From Chondrus crispus (taxonomy: Eukaryota; Rhodophyta; Florideophyceae; Gigartinales; Gigartinaceae), in the NCBI RefSeq assembly GCF_000350225.1, contig NW_005179170.1, forward strand, positions 62,001 through 126,000: a stretch of 64,000 bases of DNA, read 5' to 3'. Shown in pieces: positions 41,955-52,999 of the stretch. Numbering within the stretch: position 1 is the stretch's first letter; each line of letters opens with the position of its first letter. Under the pieces are notes generated by a model that saw only the letters and a list, made by a program, of their open reading frames with translations, was not told the origin of the DNA and did not search any database. The translations under genes and the position numbers were made by a program.

Positions 41955-43978
41955 CTAATTAAACTGGATCCGCTTGGCCTTATCGAACATATAAGGGTCT
42001 AGCACTCCATTCAGCATGACCTTGTTCAGCTTTCGGAACATTTCCAAGTTTCTCTTCGTCAAGGCGTCGGCAAGGTTCAGTTTGCCGGCAATCCACTGCA
42101 TCGTAGCGATCTCTCCGTTTTCGAAGGAGTCTCGCATTCGTGCTACTGTGGGTCGGAGACGGTAATCTGTCCCTTCGTGGAGCGTCGTCACTGTTGAGTA
42201 CAAGCCGTGCGAGTCAACCGTGAGGATAAACGGAAGCGGGACGTCCGATCCGTACACTCGTTTGAGGCTCTCGGCCATTAGCGATCCACGGTCTGTTGAC
42301 GTTGCTGCGGCAAGTATTTCAGCTCCAATTGACGAAAACGCCACTCGGGATTGCTTGCAGCTATGCCAATCAAGGACATGGTACACACCGGCACCCCCCG
42401 CAGGCAGGTATATCCCGGAGAGGTATCCGGTCTGCCCATATGAAGTGGAACCATGGCTAGCATCGGAGAAGCACAAATACGAAGGGTCCTTGTCTCGCAT
42501 CAGGGGAGCACAGTACTTCAGTTGTGGAGTCAAGCCCTGCAGTTCGTTCAGAACCTTACTGCCGTTTACCAAGTCAGAGACTCTTAGGTTGCCTACAGCT
42601 TGCTGGAGGTAGCTTGCTGCAAAAGAAGCCTGCGGGAGGACACCACGACCAAGGAAGTTCAGTGATCCTGCCAAGCCAAGGTACGACGTGAGTTCTTCCG
42701 GGGTGGCTCTTTCGTGGAACTGCTTTTTCCGTTCCCGAGGCAGCGCCGGAAACTCGATTTTCTCCATGTACTCTTTCATATCGATGTGCACTGTACCATC
42801 AGTGACTTGCGAAATGTGGAGGCGATTGAAGATTAGCGGGCGGTCAACGACGAACCGGCCAACTTCAAATCGTTTTGCAAGCGCAGCATGGAAGTCGTTG
42901 ACTTCTCGTGGTGAACCGACTACCAGGAAATCATCCACGACCTTGCAAATAGCAAGAGCAATATTGGCTCCATCGCCGAACTTCAAGAAGAGTTGTGGCA
43001 TGCCAGGGATTGGTACAATGCCTTGCGGAGACATCCAACCTTCTATGGTCAGCTGCCAGAGTCTTCCAGACTCGACGATTCCATAGGCGGGCTTGAGAAG
43101 TCGCCACAGAATCCCTCGGGCCGCCCAACCTTTTGGTGGTCAAACATAGATGTCTCGAGAAAGGTAACCTCCCTGCAGGTACGCATCTTTAATGTCGATT
43201 GTGGCTATGACCATGTTCAAGACGGCGGCGATGGACAACACCAGTCGGATCACTGGGAATTGTGCAGTTGCGGAATCCTTCCGGACACTCTCCTTATCTT
43301 GTCGCGGTTGCTGTGAGGCACCATTCGACACTTCAGCCGGAGTTTGTCCTCTTCCCCATTGGTCTTCACTTGGAAGAAATGATGCGATGATATAATGTTG
43401 GCACCTTTAGGGATGGAACTCAACCTGACTTCTTCAAAGGCACCGTCGTAGTTATTCTTCTCTTCAGCTATGGCATTGTCAAGCAGCCATCGGGGCACGA
43501 ACTGCAGTTGAAATTCCGAAGCGGTTTTATCTCCGATGATCCCTTTTACTTGCCGCAGGACGTCCTGCTCCATGGACTGGAGTTCAAACGGCAGCTCCGC
43601 GGGAGACGTGACTCTCACCTCACCGATGTCTTTCTCGGGACGAGATGGGTCAAACGGTTTGTTGAGAGTGCCCTGTTGCCTTGCCGGATCGGAAGGAGTG
43701 ACTTCTTCCTGCAGAGGTCTCTCAAGGTTGCGTGAGCTTGGAGACTTCTTAGTATTCGCAAAGAAGGCAGGCTGTTCTTCGAAGTACCTTGCCATATCTT
43801 CATCAGCATGTACTCTTGAGTCCTCTCCGTCTTTTCTGATCTCAAGAATGTCATCGTGTAGAGGAGGGTGGACGTCGTTTCCCTCTTCCCACGGAAAGCT
43901 TGCTGGGAGACCATCTTCGGTCGGCAAAACTTGACTCCGGGACTCGGCGTTGTCGGTCTGATGCTGGTTCATCGCCAC
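41955..43978 (-). pseudogene. Copia reverse transcriptase and RNase H, one frameshift and one stop
   Basis: 43978-43250 encodes a charged leader and the start of the RT domain (SSHHFFQVKTNGEEDKLRLK, RMVPHSNRD). After a frameshift near 43300 the frame 43331-41955 continues (KDSATAQFPVIRLVLSIA, DIKDAYLQGG, RDIYV), with TGA at 43142-43140 in place of an Arg codon before PPKGW. The active-site motif is VVDDFLVVG instead of the usual YVDD. RNase H follows: CFSDASHGSTS, IGAEILAAATSTDRG, VDSHGLYS, AGKLNLADALTKRN. Standard copia elements have gag, protease and integrase before RT; here only about 500 bases of unassigned coding sequence precede it. Confidence 0.88.
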
Positions 43979-44267
43979 CTCCGTGTCATCCGTATTAACG
44001 ACGGCGTAGCGATTGAAGAAGCGGGAGGGCGGCAGCGCGAAATGAGGGACCGATCGCAGGTGGAGAATGCCGTGTAAGGCAAGCGCCGCAAGGGAAAGGG
44101 AAGAAGTGGATAACTCCGTCTCGGAGGACGCGGTGCATCATGGGAAGCCCGCGGAATGGGGTCTGCCAGGGAGTCGGACCACGTTACCAACGGATATACT
44201 CCGCCGTCGGCGTGCGCGTCTAGTCGGCCGCCGCTGGCCGCCGTCGAATGTGGCCCGACGGGGGGTG

Positions 44268-44564
44268 TGTCGTGGGCATTGTACAGCGAGGACAGCGCTA
44301 GCCCTAAGCGACTGGCAGTGTCCGCGGCGGTGCGCCGCCGGTCCCAAAAATACAAAGGGGAATTTTACCGGGTACTTAAATCAAGGGGAAATTAAAGGGA
44401 CTAGAAATCCGGGGGTTACTCACGCACTCACGAGACAAGACCCCCGGTGGCTTTTGTGGCCTTTCGCTTCGCCTCGCTCCATCACCTCCGTTCCGCTCCC
44501 TCCGCTGCGCACGTTCAGGGAAACCGAGACTCAGCTTCTACTCGAGACTAACATTCCTACCACA
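44268..44564 (-). repeat. 5' LTR of the copia element
   Basis: 297 bp, same ends as the other copy. It is followed on the right by GTTTC, the target duplication. The RT-containing frame begins only about 290 bases inside it. Confidence 0.9.
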
Positions 44565-44569
44565 GTTTC

Positions 44570-45157
44570 ATGTTCAGCCCGTGCAGCACTTATCACCAGC
44601 AGACGGGTGGGTGAACAGTCATCTGAAAGGATTTCGGAATGCGTCATTCACCTACGCAACCGTTCAACTGGATGTGGGCGATAGGAGCATCGGGGTAGTG
44701 CTGTCATCACTTGTCATAAACTGGCGTGCAACCGTTCAGTGCGGTAGAGACAGGGGGTTGCTGGAATCGTTCAGGAAGAAGGGAGCGTGAGGATCAGCTT
44801 TTGGTAGAAGTCGGGGGATATAGAGGCTGTGCGATGAAGGAAAAGGGGAGATAGGCATCGATCGAGGGAAAAGGACTGAGTTTGCGGCTGTTTCCGTCGC
44901 TGTTGTAGCTGTTTGCCACTGAATTGTCATTTACTCGGATCGTTGTTAGCGGCTGAGGTCCGCTGTACGGCTGTTGGTCGTTTTTGTCGCTTTTCCGGTG
45001 ACTGATCGCGCGCACTCTGCTTGTTGGACGCGCTAAACCAAAGTGAAGATTAATTGTTTTATCTTTCTGTGCAATAGCTGGCAGGCTAATCCGGAGCGAT
45101 TTGGCCGAGACTGCGCTGTTTACTTTCTGTGAATACGCTTGCAGGTTGTACCTGCAC
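44570..45157. other. Sequence between copia and gypsy elements, no gene seen
   Basis: Host sequence resumes after the copia target duplication. Only short ORFs occur. It abuts the truncated or altered left LTR of the gypsy element; a gcaggt/acctgc mini-hairpin lies at the junction (about 45141-45155). Confidence 0.5.
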
Positions 45158-45632
45158 GGGGCACAACCGTTGGCGCCGGTCGTGGCCACGGGCACACGTG
45201 TGCGACCTGCCCGGTAAGTAATTAGCAAGTAGTGGTTAATGGCACAAATTAGCCAAATTAGTACAGTAGCTGGTATACAGTATGTAACAGCTACTGTAGC
45301 AGGACAGTTGTCCTGGCGTCCCACATAGGGGTTAAGACCGGGGGCACGTGCCCCGTTCCAGTAAACGGGGGCAGACTCGCCTCCCTTCCCTTTCCGGCTT
45401 TTTGCTGACTCCGTCCGGTTTTACCTCTAAGTCTCACTCAGGCTTCTAACCCGTGACCGGCCGTTCGGATCTAACACCACCGACCGGCTGCGCGTCACCG
45501 GCCACGTGAGCCTTCCCTCTTTTCGAGTCCTTCCGTACGGTTTGCGCTCGCGTGGGTTACCCAGCGGCGCGCGCTCCCTTACCTCTAACCCCCCTCGTTC
45601 CGAGTGGTCGGGACGAAGGTAGGTATACCACA
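45158..45632 (+). repeat. Left LTR of the gypsy element, 5' part missing or diverged
   Basis: Matches the right LTR from gcacaaccgttggcgccggt onwards and ends at ataccaca (45632). Compared with the right copy it has a 4-bp insertion (agtctcactcagg). The first ~123 bp present in the right LTR are replaced by unrelated sequence. A primer-binding-like tggtactcttgtgg follows at 45636. Confidence 0.85.
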
Positions 45633-45759
45633 TTTTGGTACTCTTGTGGAGGGTATAACTACAGAGGTTGAGCCCGCACTGGATCGCCAGCGCGAGCAAT
45701 TACCGATCGGATTGAAAGAGGTCGAAAATCACTGCGTCGATCGCCAGTGATCATCGACG

Positions 45760-48144
45760 ATGAACCGTGCGGATTCTGCCGGAGAAGATACCGCCTCCGG
45801 GCGAGCAAGTACCCGCAGTGGCAGAGGCGCACAGCGCCCCCGGATCGACAATCCGGAAGCCCTGCTTCGCCCGCCGCCTACCAGGGGCCAGAAGACCCCT
45901 TCCGTTTCGGACACCACCGCCGGGCTACCGGCTGGTGGGGGAAACCGCGTACAAGTACTGTACGACGCGTTACTCCAGCGATTACAAACCTGGATGGAGG
46001 AATTCCTCGCTGAGGAATTACCCCAGGTCGTCCAGGTTTGCCTCGACCGAACGGTACCCGGGCTGGTGGCGGAGCAAGCGGACGCCGCGCTCCGCGCCCT
46101 GCTGGACGAGAAGATCGCCCCCCTCGTAGGCGACGAGGTGGTGGCTGCGCTCGCCGCGAAGGAGGACGAATCTCCCACCGCAATGGCTCTAAAGGGAGCT
46201 ATTAGCTCCGCCGTGGCCATTCGTCTGGCCACGACATTTACAACCGAAACGGGAGGCGCGGCACCGCCGCCGGCGCCGCGCCATGAAACCGTTCCGGGCT
46301 CAAGCAATTATATCGCTGATCCGATCGGCGCCGTACCCGGGATTGATAGGATGGACCCTCACCCGGAGGGTAGAGCTATCTATCTCCCAACCGTTCACGG
46401 TGCTACAGGGAGGACTACAGAAAATGTCCTCCCCATACTCGCCGGTACAGGTGACCCCCGCGGGACAGAAAACCGCCTGGGGCTCCCCGAGACAGAAAAT
46501 CGGGACCCGTACCGGTTGAGCACAAGACGTGCACCCGGCACGCGCAGAACCGAAGCGGAATACACCCGGTATTCCGACGCAGAAGACCCCCGTCACAGGA
46601 CGGATGAAAACCGCGAGGAACGCCGCTGGCGATACCGCGATAACCGCAAGGCACGCCACGGGCGATACCGCGATGCCGGAGGGGGAGGATACCCCTCCGA
46701 TGACGACCAATCCGGTTCGGAAGGTTCGCGCAGGCGGGGCCACAGGGCACGCCACGATAGAAGCCGAGACCGTCACCGGCAAGAACCGTCCGACTCGGAA
46801 GACTACAGTACCGAGTCGGATGAGGAGCGTCGTCGCTCAAGCAGACACCGCCGGGCTGCGCCAAGGGGCGACGAGCGACGGCCTACGGTAATCAGGCCGC
46901 TCAATGACCTGTTTACCAAGGCCGTCAACTACAAGACCTACCGCCTGGAACGGCGTAGCTCGCGCTACGACTCTACAGTAGCGCGGCACATTAACCGTTA
47001 CCGGAAGAAACTGGACGTGCAGATGAGGTCCCACACGTTTAGTGGTCAAGATCCGATTGCGGTATTGGGATTCCTCGCACGCCTCAAGATGGCGTGCGAC
47101 CACAACGGGATCACCGAGGGAGCCGCCGTGTGGTGCTTCCAATTCTACCTCACCGGTCAGGCTCACGCCCTACTCCAGTCCCGTCTCAATGGAAACACCA
47201 TGGCGGTTGACGTGGAGCGGCGCGAACTGCTCAGGACGTACCCGCAGGTCGTCAACTTTTTGTTGCGTACCTATGCGACCGATGAGGTAATTTCCGAAGC
47301 GGTTGGTGACGTGACCTCCTTTCGTCAAAGTTCGAACATGACGGAGGAGGTCTACAGTAACCACCTCTGGGACAAGGCCCTCCGATGCGGTACGGTATTC
47401 TCCGACCGGCGGTTGAAGTCCCTATTCGTCGAGGGGTTACTTCCCGCCACGTGCGCGCAGGTCCGCAACTACCTTGCTACGCACCCGGATGTGGATTACC
47501 AATCCGTGGCTCGATACGCGCAAGCGATCGGGGAAACCAATCGGGCTTCCCGCCGGCAGGGGATGTCCGCCATGGCATCCCGGGAGCCGTCCGGAGCGGC
47601 CAGAAGATTCGAACGTACCGCCAGGACACGGCCTGTGCTGTCGGTTGAGTCGGCATCCGACATCCCGACAGCTCGAGGATCCGTGGCAGAAGAAATCTTG
47701 GCCGTGACGGACCACATCGCGACGCCGAGCCCGTTAAGCTCGCCGCCGACGAGTTATTACCCGTCGCCGGCAGCCTCGGCATCAGGCGCCGCGGGTCCGC
47801 CCGCCAACCCGGGCGATTTGCGCGCAGGACCGTACGGGAGGCAGGGGCAGAACCCACGGGTCCGGTTCTCCAGTGGGGGATTCCCCGGACCGCCGCCGTG
47901 TCGGTTCTGCCTTGACACTACGCACCGACAAGAGGAGTGTCCCGTCGTTGCCGATGTGAGCCTGCGGGCCAAGCTTCTGGAGGCACGAGAGGCCAACTAC
48001 CAGAAGCTACGCATCCGGCAGGGCCTCCGTCCGGGATCCCCGTTTAACCGCCAGGGGCCGTCCGCTTGGAGAAACCAGCGTCCGACGGCCCCCGCGGGCG
48101 TGAACGTGATAGAAGAGCCGCACCACGGCCCTACTCTTCAGTAG
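45760..48144 (+). CDS. Gypsy Gag polyprotein (794 codons, prematurely ended)
   Basis: Structural protein that packages element RNA. The N-terminal third is disordered with Arg/Asp/Glu-rich repeats (RRWRYRDNRKARHGRYRD, SRDRHRQEPSDSED). The capsid-like retrotransposon Gag domain spans about 390-610 (HTFSGQDPIAVLGFLARLKMACDHNG, AVWCFQFYLTGQAHALLQSRL, SFRQSSNMTEEVYSNHLWDKA). A CCHC zinc knuckle, CRFCLDTTHRQEEC (C-x2-C-x4-H-x4-C), lies near 715-730. The stop at 48142 lies inside a perfect hairpin; beyond it the same frame resumes and ends at TAG 48241. The Met at 45760 is about 130 bases past the LTR. Confidence 0.88.
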   Translation: MNRADSAGEDTASGRASTRSGRGAQRPRIDNPEALLRPPPTRGQKTPSVSDTTAGLPAGGGNRVQVLYDALLQRLQTWMEEFLAEELPQVVQVCLDRTVPGLVAEQADAALRALLDEKIAPLVGDEVVAALAAKEDESPTAMALKGAISSAVAIRLATTFTTETGGAAPPPAPRHETVPGSSNYIADPIGAVPGIDRMDPHPEGRAIYLPTVHGATGRTTENVLPILAGTGDPRGTENRLGLPETENRDPYRLSTRRAPGTRRTEAEYTRYSDAEDPRHRTDENREERRWRYRDNRKARHGRYRDAGGGGYPSDDDQSGSEGSRRRGHRARHDRSRDRHRQEPSDSEDYSTESDEERRRSSRHRRAAPRGDERRPTVIRPLNDLFTKAVNYKTYRLERRSSRYDSTVARHINRYRKKLDVQMRSHTFSGQDPIAVLGFLARLKMACDHNGITEGAAVWCFQFYLTGQAHALLQSRLNGNTMAVDVERRELLRTYPQVVNFLLRTYATDEVISEAVGDVTSFRQSSNMTEEVYSNHLWDKALRCGTVFSDRRLKSLFVEGLLPATCAQVRNYLATHPDVDYQSVARYAQAIGETNRASRRQGMSAMASREPSGAARRFERTARTRPVLSVESASDIPTARGSVAEEILAVTDHIATPSPLSSPPTSYYPSPAASASGAAGPPANPGDLRAGPYGRQGQNPRVRFSSGGFPGPPPCRFCLDTTHRQEECPVVADVSLRAKLLEAREANYQKLRIRQGLRPGSPFNRQGPSAWRNQRPTAPAGVNVIEEPHHGPTLQ

Positions 48145-48169
48145 GGCCGTGGTGCGGCTCTTCTAGAAG
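48110..48169. repeat. Perfect hairpin (26-bp arms, 4-nt loop) at the end of gag, flanked by TAGAAG
   Basis: Arms 48110-48135 and 48140-48165 are exact inverse complements around cttc. The word tagaag occurs at 48110-48115 and again at 48164-48169, so removing 48116-48169 (54 bp) would leave one copy and a continuous gag frame that ends at 48241. The hairpin itself supplies the premature stop. Confidence 0.88.
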
Positions 48170-48246
48170 ACCACATGGTGCAAGCAGCGGAGGAAACCCG
48201 CGAAGACCTGCTGCTCACGGGGGAAGCCGGGGAGGACGCGTAGAGG

Positions 48247-51200
48247 CGACGACGTCTCTCCCCGTGCCAAGCCTCAGGAGCTCAGGCACCCCCGAACCGG
48301 TTGCGCCAGTGGAAGCGCAACCGGGGAACCGAACGGAAATCCGGGCCATCTGCTTCTTCAAGAAGCAGAATTATAAGGTTTCCGCCACGGTTGGCCAAAA
48401 GCAGGCGCTGATGGTCGCCATCACGCCAGTGCTCGACTCAGGAGCCGGCCCGAACCTCATCCATTTGCGGTGTGTCGCCGAGTCATGGCGACCGTCGATA
48501 AAACCGGTTCGGAGCCCAGCGCTCATTGACGCGTCAAACCGCGCAATGAAAGCTCTAGGAGAGATCTCCTTGTTTATCCGTATCGGTGAATTTATAGCGC
48601 GCATCCCGTTCTTGGTGGTGACGAGCCTCGCCGTGGACTGTATCCTCCGTACGACCTTTCTCGATCGCCACGTCAAGGCGATCCTCCCACCGCAACGGAA
48701 GGTCGTGTTCCACGACGCGCCACCCGTGGCGTTGATCGAAACAACCCCCTCGAGGCACGACCGCAAGATGGCCTCGAGGAGCACCGCACAACAACTACCG
48801 CCGTCGGATAAATCCGAACGGAAGCAGGTGGCGTTCCCCGCCAACACACCGTCACGGAAGATCCGCCTCGTCAGAGGGGTGACAATTCCCCCGATGACGC
48901 AGGCCACGGTGAGGGTCGCCACGCCGGTGGGGGCGCTGTGCTTTTTTACAGAACTCCCCAAAAACCGCGCACAAGAATTTGACCCTCATGGCACAGGGGG
49001 TCATGGATGTGGTCCCCGAAAAACCGTTCTCGGTAATGCTGAGCAATTTTGGGCACCGCTCGGTTCACATCCCGAAGCATACCGTAGTCGGACTGGCTCT
49101 TCCGTCGCCCACTCACATCCTGACCTTTGGAGACTCGGCCGCGGAAGCGGCCGAAGCTAAGGAAGGGGGAGGGATATTTAATTCCAACCTCTCAACCGCA
49201 AAGGATGGCGCGGAAGAAGCCGCCGACAACCGTACGGACAACGGCGGGGATGAACAAGCCACGCCGCCCAAGGCGCACCTCGGGGCGGTTGGAACGGATA
49301 AACCCGAAGACACCGCCGCCCCTGAGGAGGACCCCAACCCCTAGCAAGAGGCGTCCACATCGGTGCCGAGGACGAGGAGGTACGCTCGGAGATCCTCGAG
49401 GTACTGTCCGAATTCAAGGACATGTGGACCGGCCGGCTGGGAAAAATCGGGGCCACGAAGCACCGGATTGAGCTCAAGCCCGGTGCTCGCCCGATTTACC
49501 AGGCGCCTTACCGCGCCGGACCAACCGCACGGGAAAAAGAGAAAACGGAGATCGACCGCATGCTCCGGGCAGGGGTAATCGAACCCGCCACGGCCGAATG
49601 GGCAAGCCCCGTGGTATTCGTCCCTAAAAAGGATGGTACCATGCGGTTCTGTGTCGACTACAGAAAGCTCAACGCAGTCACCGTTCGGGATTCCTATCCG
49701 TTGCCGAGGATGGACGAGTGCATCGATTCCCTCGGCGACGCTACTGTCTTTACCACGCTGGATTGCAACAGCGGGTATTGGCAAGTAGAAATCGCCGAGG
49801 AGGACCGCGACAAGACGACGTTCGCGTCGCACTGCCGGTTGTACCGTTTCCTCCGCATGCCGTTTGGTTTGAAGAACGCCCCCGCGACCTTTCAGCCGGC
49901 CGTCGACATCTTACTGCCGCGGGTAAAATGGGAAACCGCACTGGTCTACTTGGATGATGTTATCATCTACTCTAAGACCGTAACGGAACACGTCGCGCAC
50001 GTCCGCGAGGTTCTACGCCTTCTGTGGGACGCGGGCGTGTCGCTGAAGCTGTCGAAGTGCGCCTTCTTCGACACCTCGGTCACCTACCTGGGACACGTGA
50101 TTCGACCAGGTAGGTTGGAGGTCGAGCGCCGCAACGTGGTCGCCATCGAGCGCGCTCGACCTCCCCAGAACCAAACGGAATTGCGGTCATTCTTAGGAAT
50201 GTGCAATGTTTACCGCCGGTTCGTGAAGGGCTTCGCGAAGATAGCCGCTCCGTTAAACCGGAAGACGGGCAAGAACCAACCCTTCGAGTTCGAAGTCCTG
50301 ACCGATGAGGAATACGAGGCGTTCTTGGAACTGAAGAAGCGCCTCGTGTCCCCACCGATATTGGCCCTACCCCGTTACGGACAGAAGACACCCTGGATAC
50401 GGACGCATGCGCGTACCAGGTCGGCTGCGCCCTGCTACAGGAGCAGCCGGACGGCGACCGTCTACCGATCGGTGATTGGAGCCGCGCTCTCACGGACGCG
50501 GAGAAGAACTACACCACAACCGAGAAGGAATGCCTCGCCGTCGTGTGGAGTATTCTCACGCTTCGACCATACCTGTATGGGAATACGTTCGACCTCCGTA
50601 CGGATCATGAGGCCCTCCGCTGGGTTCTCAACCTGGCGGATAGCTCCGGCCGGCTAGCGCGCTGGCGTCTCCGCCTAGCCGAGTACGACTACGACGTACA
50701 GTACCGACCGGGTATTAAGCACCAACTTGCGGATGGTGTATCACGCCTCGGAGTTGACGGCGCAACCTCCGAACCGGTTGACGACGACGTCCCGTGTTTC
50801 GCGGTTCAATGGCGAGAGGAGGAGCATAACCCCCGCCAAGGCACCGTACACTGGGAGACCCCCGTCGACCCGGGGAGAGCTGAGCACGCGTTCGCGGTCA
50901 TACCCGAAGAACGCGACGTCTCATCCGTAACGGTGGAAGAGTTCATTCGGGAACAGGCCGAGGACCCCTTCTGTAGGGCGGCCGCCGAGACCGTGGGGAA
51001 CCCGGACTCGCTTTACGACGTTGACCGATACGGGTTCGTCGTCCGCAAGTCCCCCCTCGATGGGACCCTGCAGCGCGTTGTACCGAAACGGCTCAGGGCG
51101 AAGATATTGTACCTTGCCCATCATTCCCGCCTGGCTGGACACCCGGGCGGTACGAGGATGTATTATACTCTCCGGCGGGAATATTATTGGCCTCATATGG

Positions 51201-52428
51201 CCAACGACGCCTTCAGGACCGTACGGAATTGCGCCTCGTGCGCCACCACCCGGGGAACCCTGGTGCGGCATCAAAAGGACCTCAAGCTATTCCCAGCGGC
51301 AGGGCCGCTGGATTTCGTCGCTATGGACCTGCTGGGTCCTTTACCGAAGACGGCGCACGGGAATCGCCACGTGCTCGTCATGACCGACCGGTTCACCGAG
51401 CTGACGCGCAGTATCCCGTTACGGACCACCACTGCGTCGGTTGTGGCTAACGCATTCTTGGACAACTGGGTCTACGTATACGGCGCACCACGTTACGTGC
51501 TAACCGATAACGGACGGCAGTTTGCCGCCAAGTTCTTCGACGCGGTGTGTGCCCTCCTGGGGGTGAGGCATTACTTGACTACCGCCTATCACCCCCAGAC
51601 GAATGGGCAAACCGAGCGGTTCAACGGTACTCTGGTACAGCGCCTCCGACATTATGTCGCGGAGCATCAGAGGGACTGGGACGAATACATCCAGCCCCTG
51701 ACCTTCGCGTATAACACGTAGGTCCACCGGTCGACGGAGACAACCCCGTTCGACCTGGTGCTGACGCGACCACCGTCCGGTTTGGCACTGCCGGGTACTG
51801 TACCGCAGGATGCCGTCTCCAACACGGAAGATCCGAGGACCCCGGTACAGTACAAGCGCGCGACGCTGCGTAAACTCCGCGACGCCCTTGAGCGCACGCG
51901 GGTGCACCTAACCGCGGCGCAAAGGCGATACAAGGCCGACTTCGATAAGAAGGTGCGTTTCCGTCCGGTCATCGAGGTGGGAGACCTGGTCTATGTCGAC
52001 CGCCCACCATTGACGAGTACCGAACGGGGAGACCTGCCAAGTAATGACGGGGGACCCTCCGTCAAGCTTTTACCGAAAACGGAAGGCCCGTTCCGGGTCA
52101 GATCCGCTACGGAGACCACAGCGGTCGTCGATCAAGACGGGGTCTCAAACCGCGTGAGCATCGCCCGTATAACCCGGATGCCGCGGGGACCCCGCGACGT
52201 CACTGCGGCCGCCCCGACCCAGCCCGCGGCGGACGGAGAACCCGAACCGCCGCGGAGTATGTGGTCGACCATCTGGTCGGTCACCGGGAGAACCGCACAG
52301 GAACCCAGTACAAGGTCCGCTGGTATGGCTACGCCCCAGCGGACGATACCTGGGAACCCGCGGAGGGACTCCCCCAGGCCTTCATAGACCGCTTGTGGCG
52401 CACGCGAGCGGCAGCACGCCACCGCTAA
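48247..52428 (+). pseudogene. Gypsy pol: protease, RT, RNase H, integrase, chromodomain
   Basis: Protease motif PVLDSGAGPNLIH (about 48433) begins the region. Frameshifts near 48970 and 49336 lead to the RT domain (DYRKLNAVTVRDSYPLPRMD, TTLDCNSGYWQV, FGLKNAPATF, LVYLDDVIIYS). A third near 50388 leads to RNase H (DTDACAYQVG, TEKECLAVVWS, TDHEALRW). Integrase has HHSRLAGHPGG with CASC (zinc binding) and the DDE residues in VAMDLLGPL, LTDNGRQFA and NGQTERFNG. A TAG at 51719 replaces a probable Gln (FAYNT-stop-VHRSTE). A final frameshift near 52250 precedes a chromodomain (EYVVDHLVGH, YKVRWYGYAPADDTWEP) ending at 52428. Chromodomains direct insertion to marked chromatin in chromoviruses. Confidence 0.93.
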
Positions 52429-52483
52429 CACCGCACTGGGCAACCCAGCGCGGGGCGGGACGATCCCGCGGAGGACCTCCCCC

Positions 52484-52880
52484 GGCGCAGGAGGGGGCGA
52501 GGTCGCCACAGACGCACGCGGAACCCCGCGCGCGTCACCGCAAACCCCGCGCAGGAAGACCCGGCGCAGGAGGGGGCGACGTCGCCACAGACGCACGCGG
52601 AACCCCGCGCGCGTCACCGCAAACCCCGCGCCGGAGGACCCGGCGCAGGAGGGGGCGAGGTCGCCACAGACGCACGCGGAACCCCGCGCACGTCACCGTA
52701 AACCCCGCGCCGGACGACCCGGCGCAGGAGGGGGCGAGGTCGCCGCGGACGCACGCGGAACCCCGCGTGCGCCACCCCAAACCCCGCACCGGAACACCCG
52801 GCGCGGATGGGGGCGACTCCGCCGAGGGTCTCCTCCAGGCGGCCACCACCCGTTTACGGCGCACGCGGATCCCCTGCGTG
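52484..52880. repeat. 79-bp GC-rich tandem array just after pol, about 5 copies
   Basis: The word ggcgcaggagggggcga starts at 52484, 52563, 52642, 52721 and, slightly changed, 52800, exactly 79 bp apart. As 79 is not a multiple of three, the frame rotates and no protein is conserved through the copies. Confidence 0.92.
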
Positions 52881-52999
52881 CCACCGCCCGAGCCGTACCG
52901 GATGGACCGGCGCGGAGGAAGCTGACCCGCCGGCAGGACGACCTGACGCGGCGATGATCAAACGGCGCGGCACCCCGGTGCACACCCGCTGCCGAGAGA

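Larger units (their letters stand above)
39906..44564 (-). mobile_element. Ty1/copia LTR retrotransposon, minus strand, with 5-bp target duplication
   Basis: Two direct repeats of 297 bp (39906-40202 and 44268-44564) flank the element. In element orientation they begin TGTGGTAAGAATG and end GCCCACGACA. GTTTC lies outside both ends (39901-39905 and 44565-44569). Internal content on the minus strand is reverse transcriptase plus RNase H only; no gag zinc knuckle or integrase is found. A separate gene lies on the opposite strand between pol and the 3' LTR. A 100-N assembly gap falls in the internal region, so some content may be missing. LTRs are nearly identical, so insertion is fairly recent. 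Confidence 0.92.
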
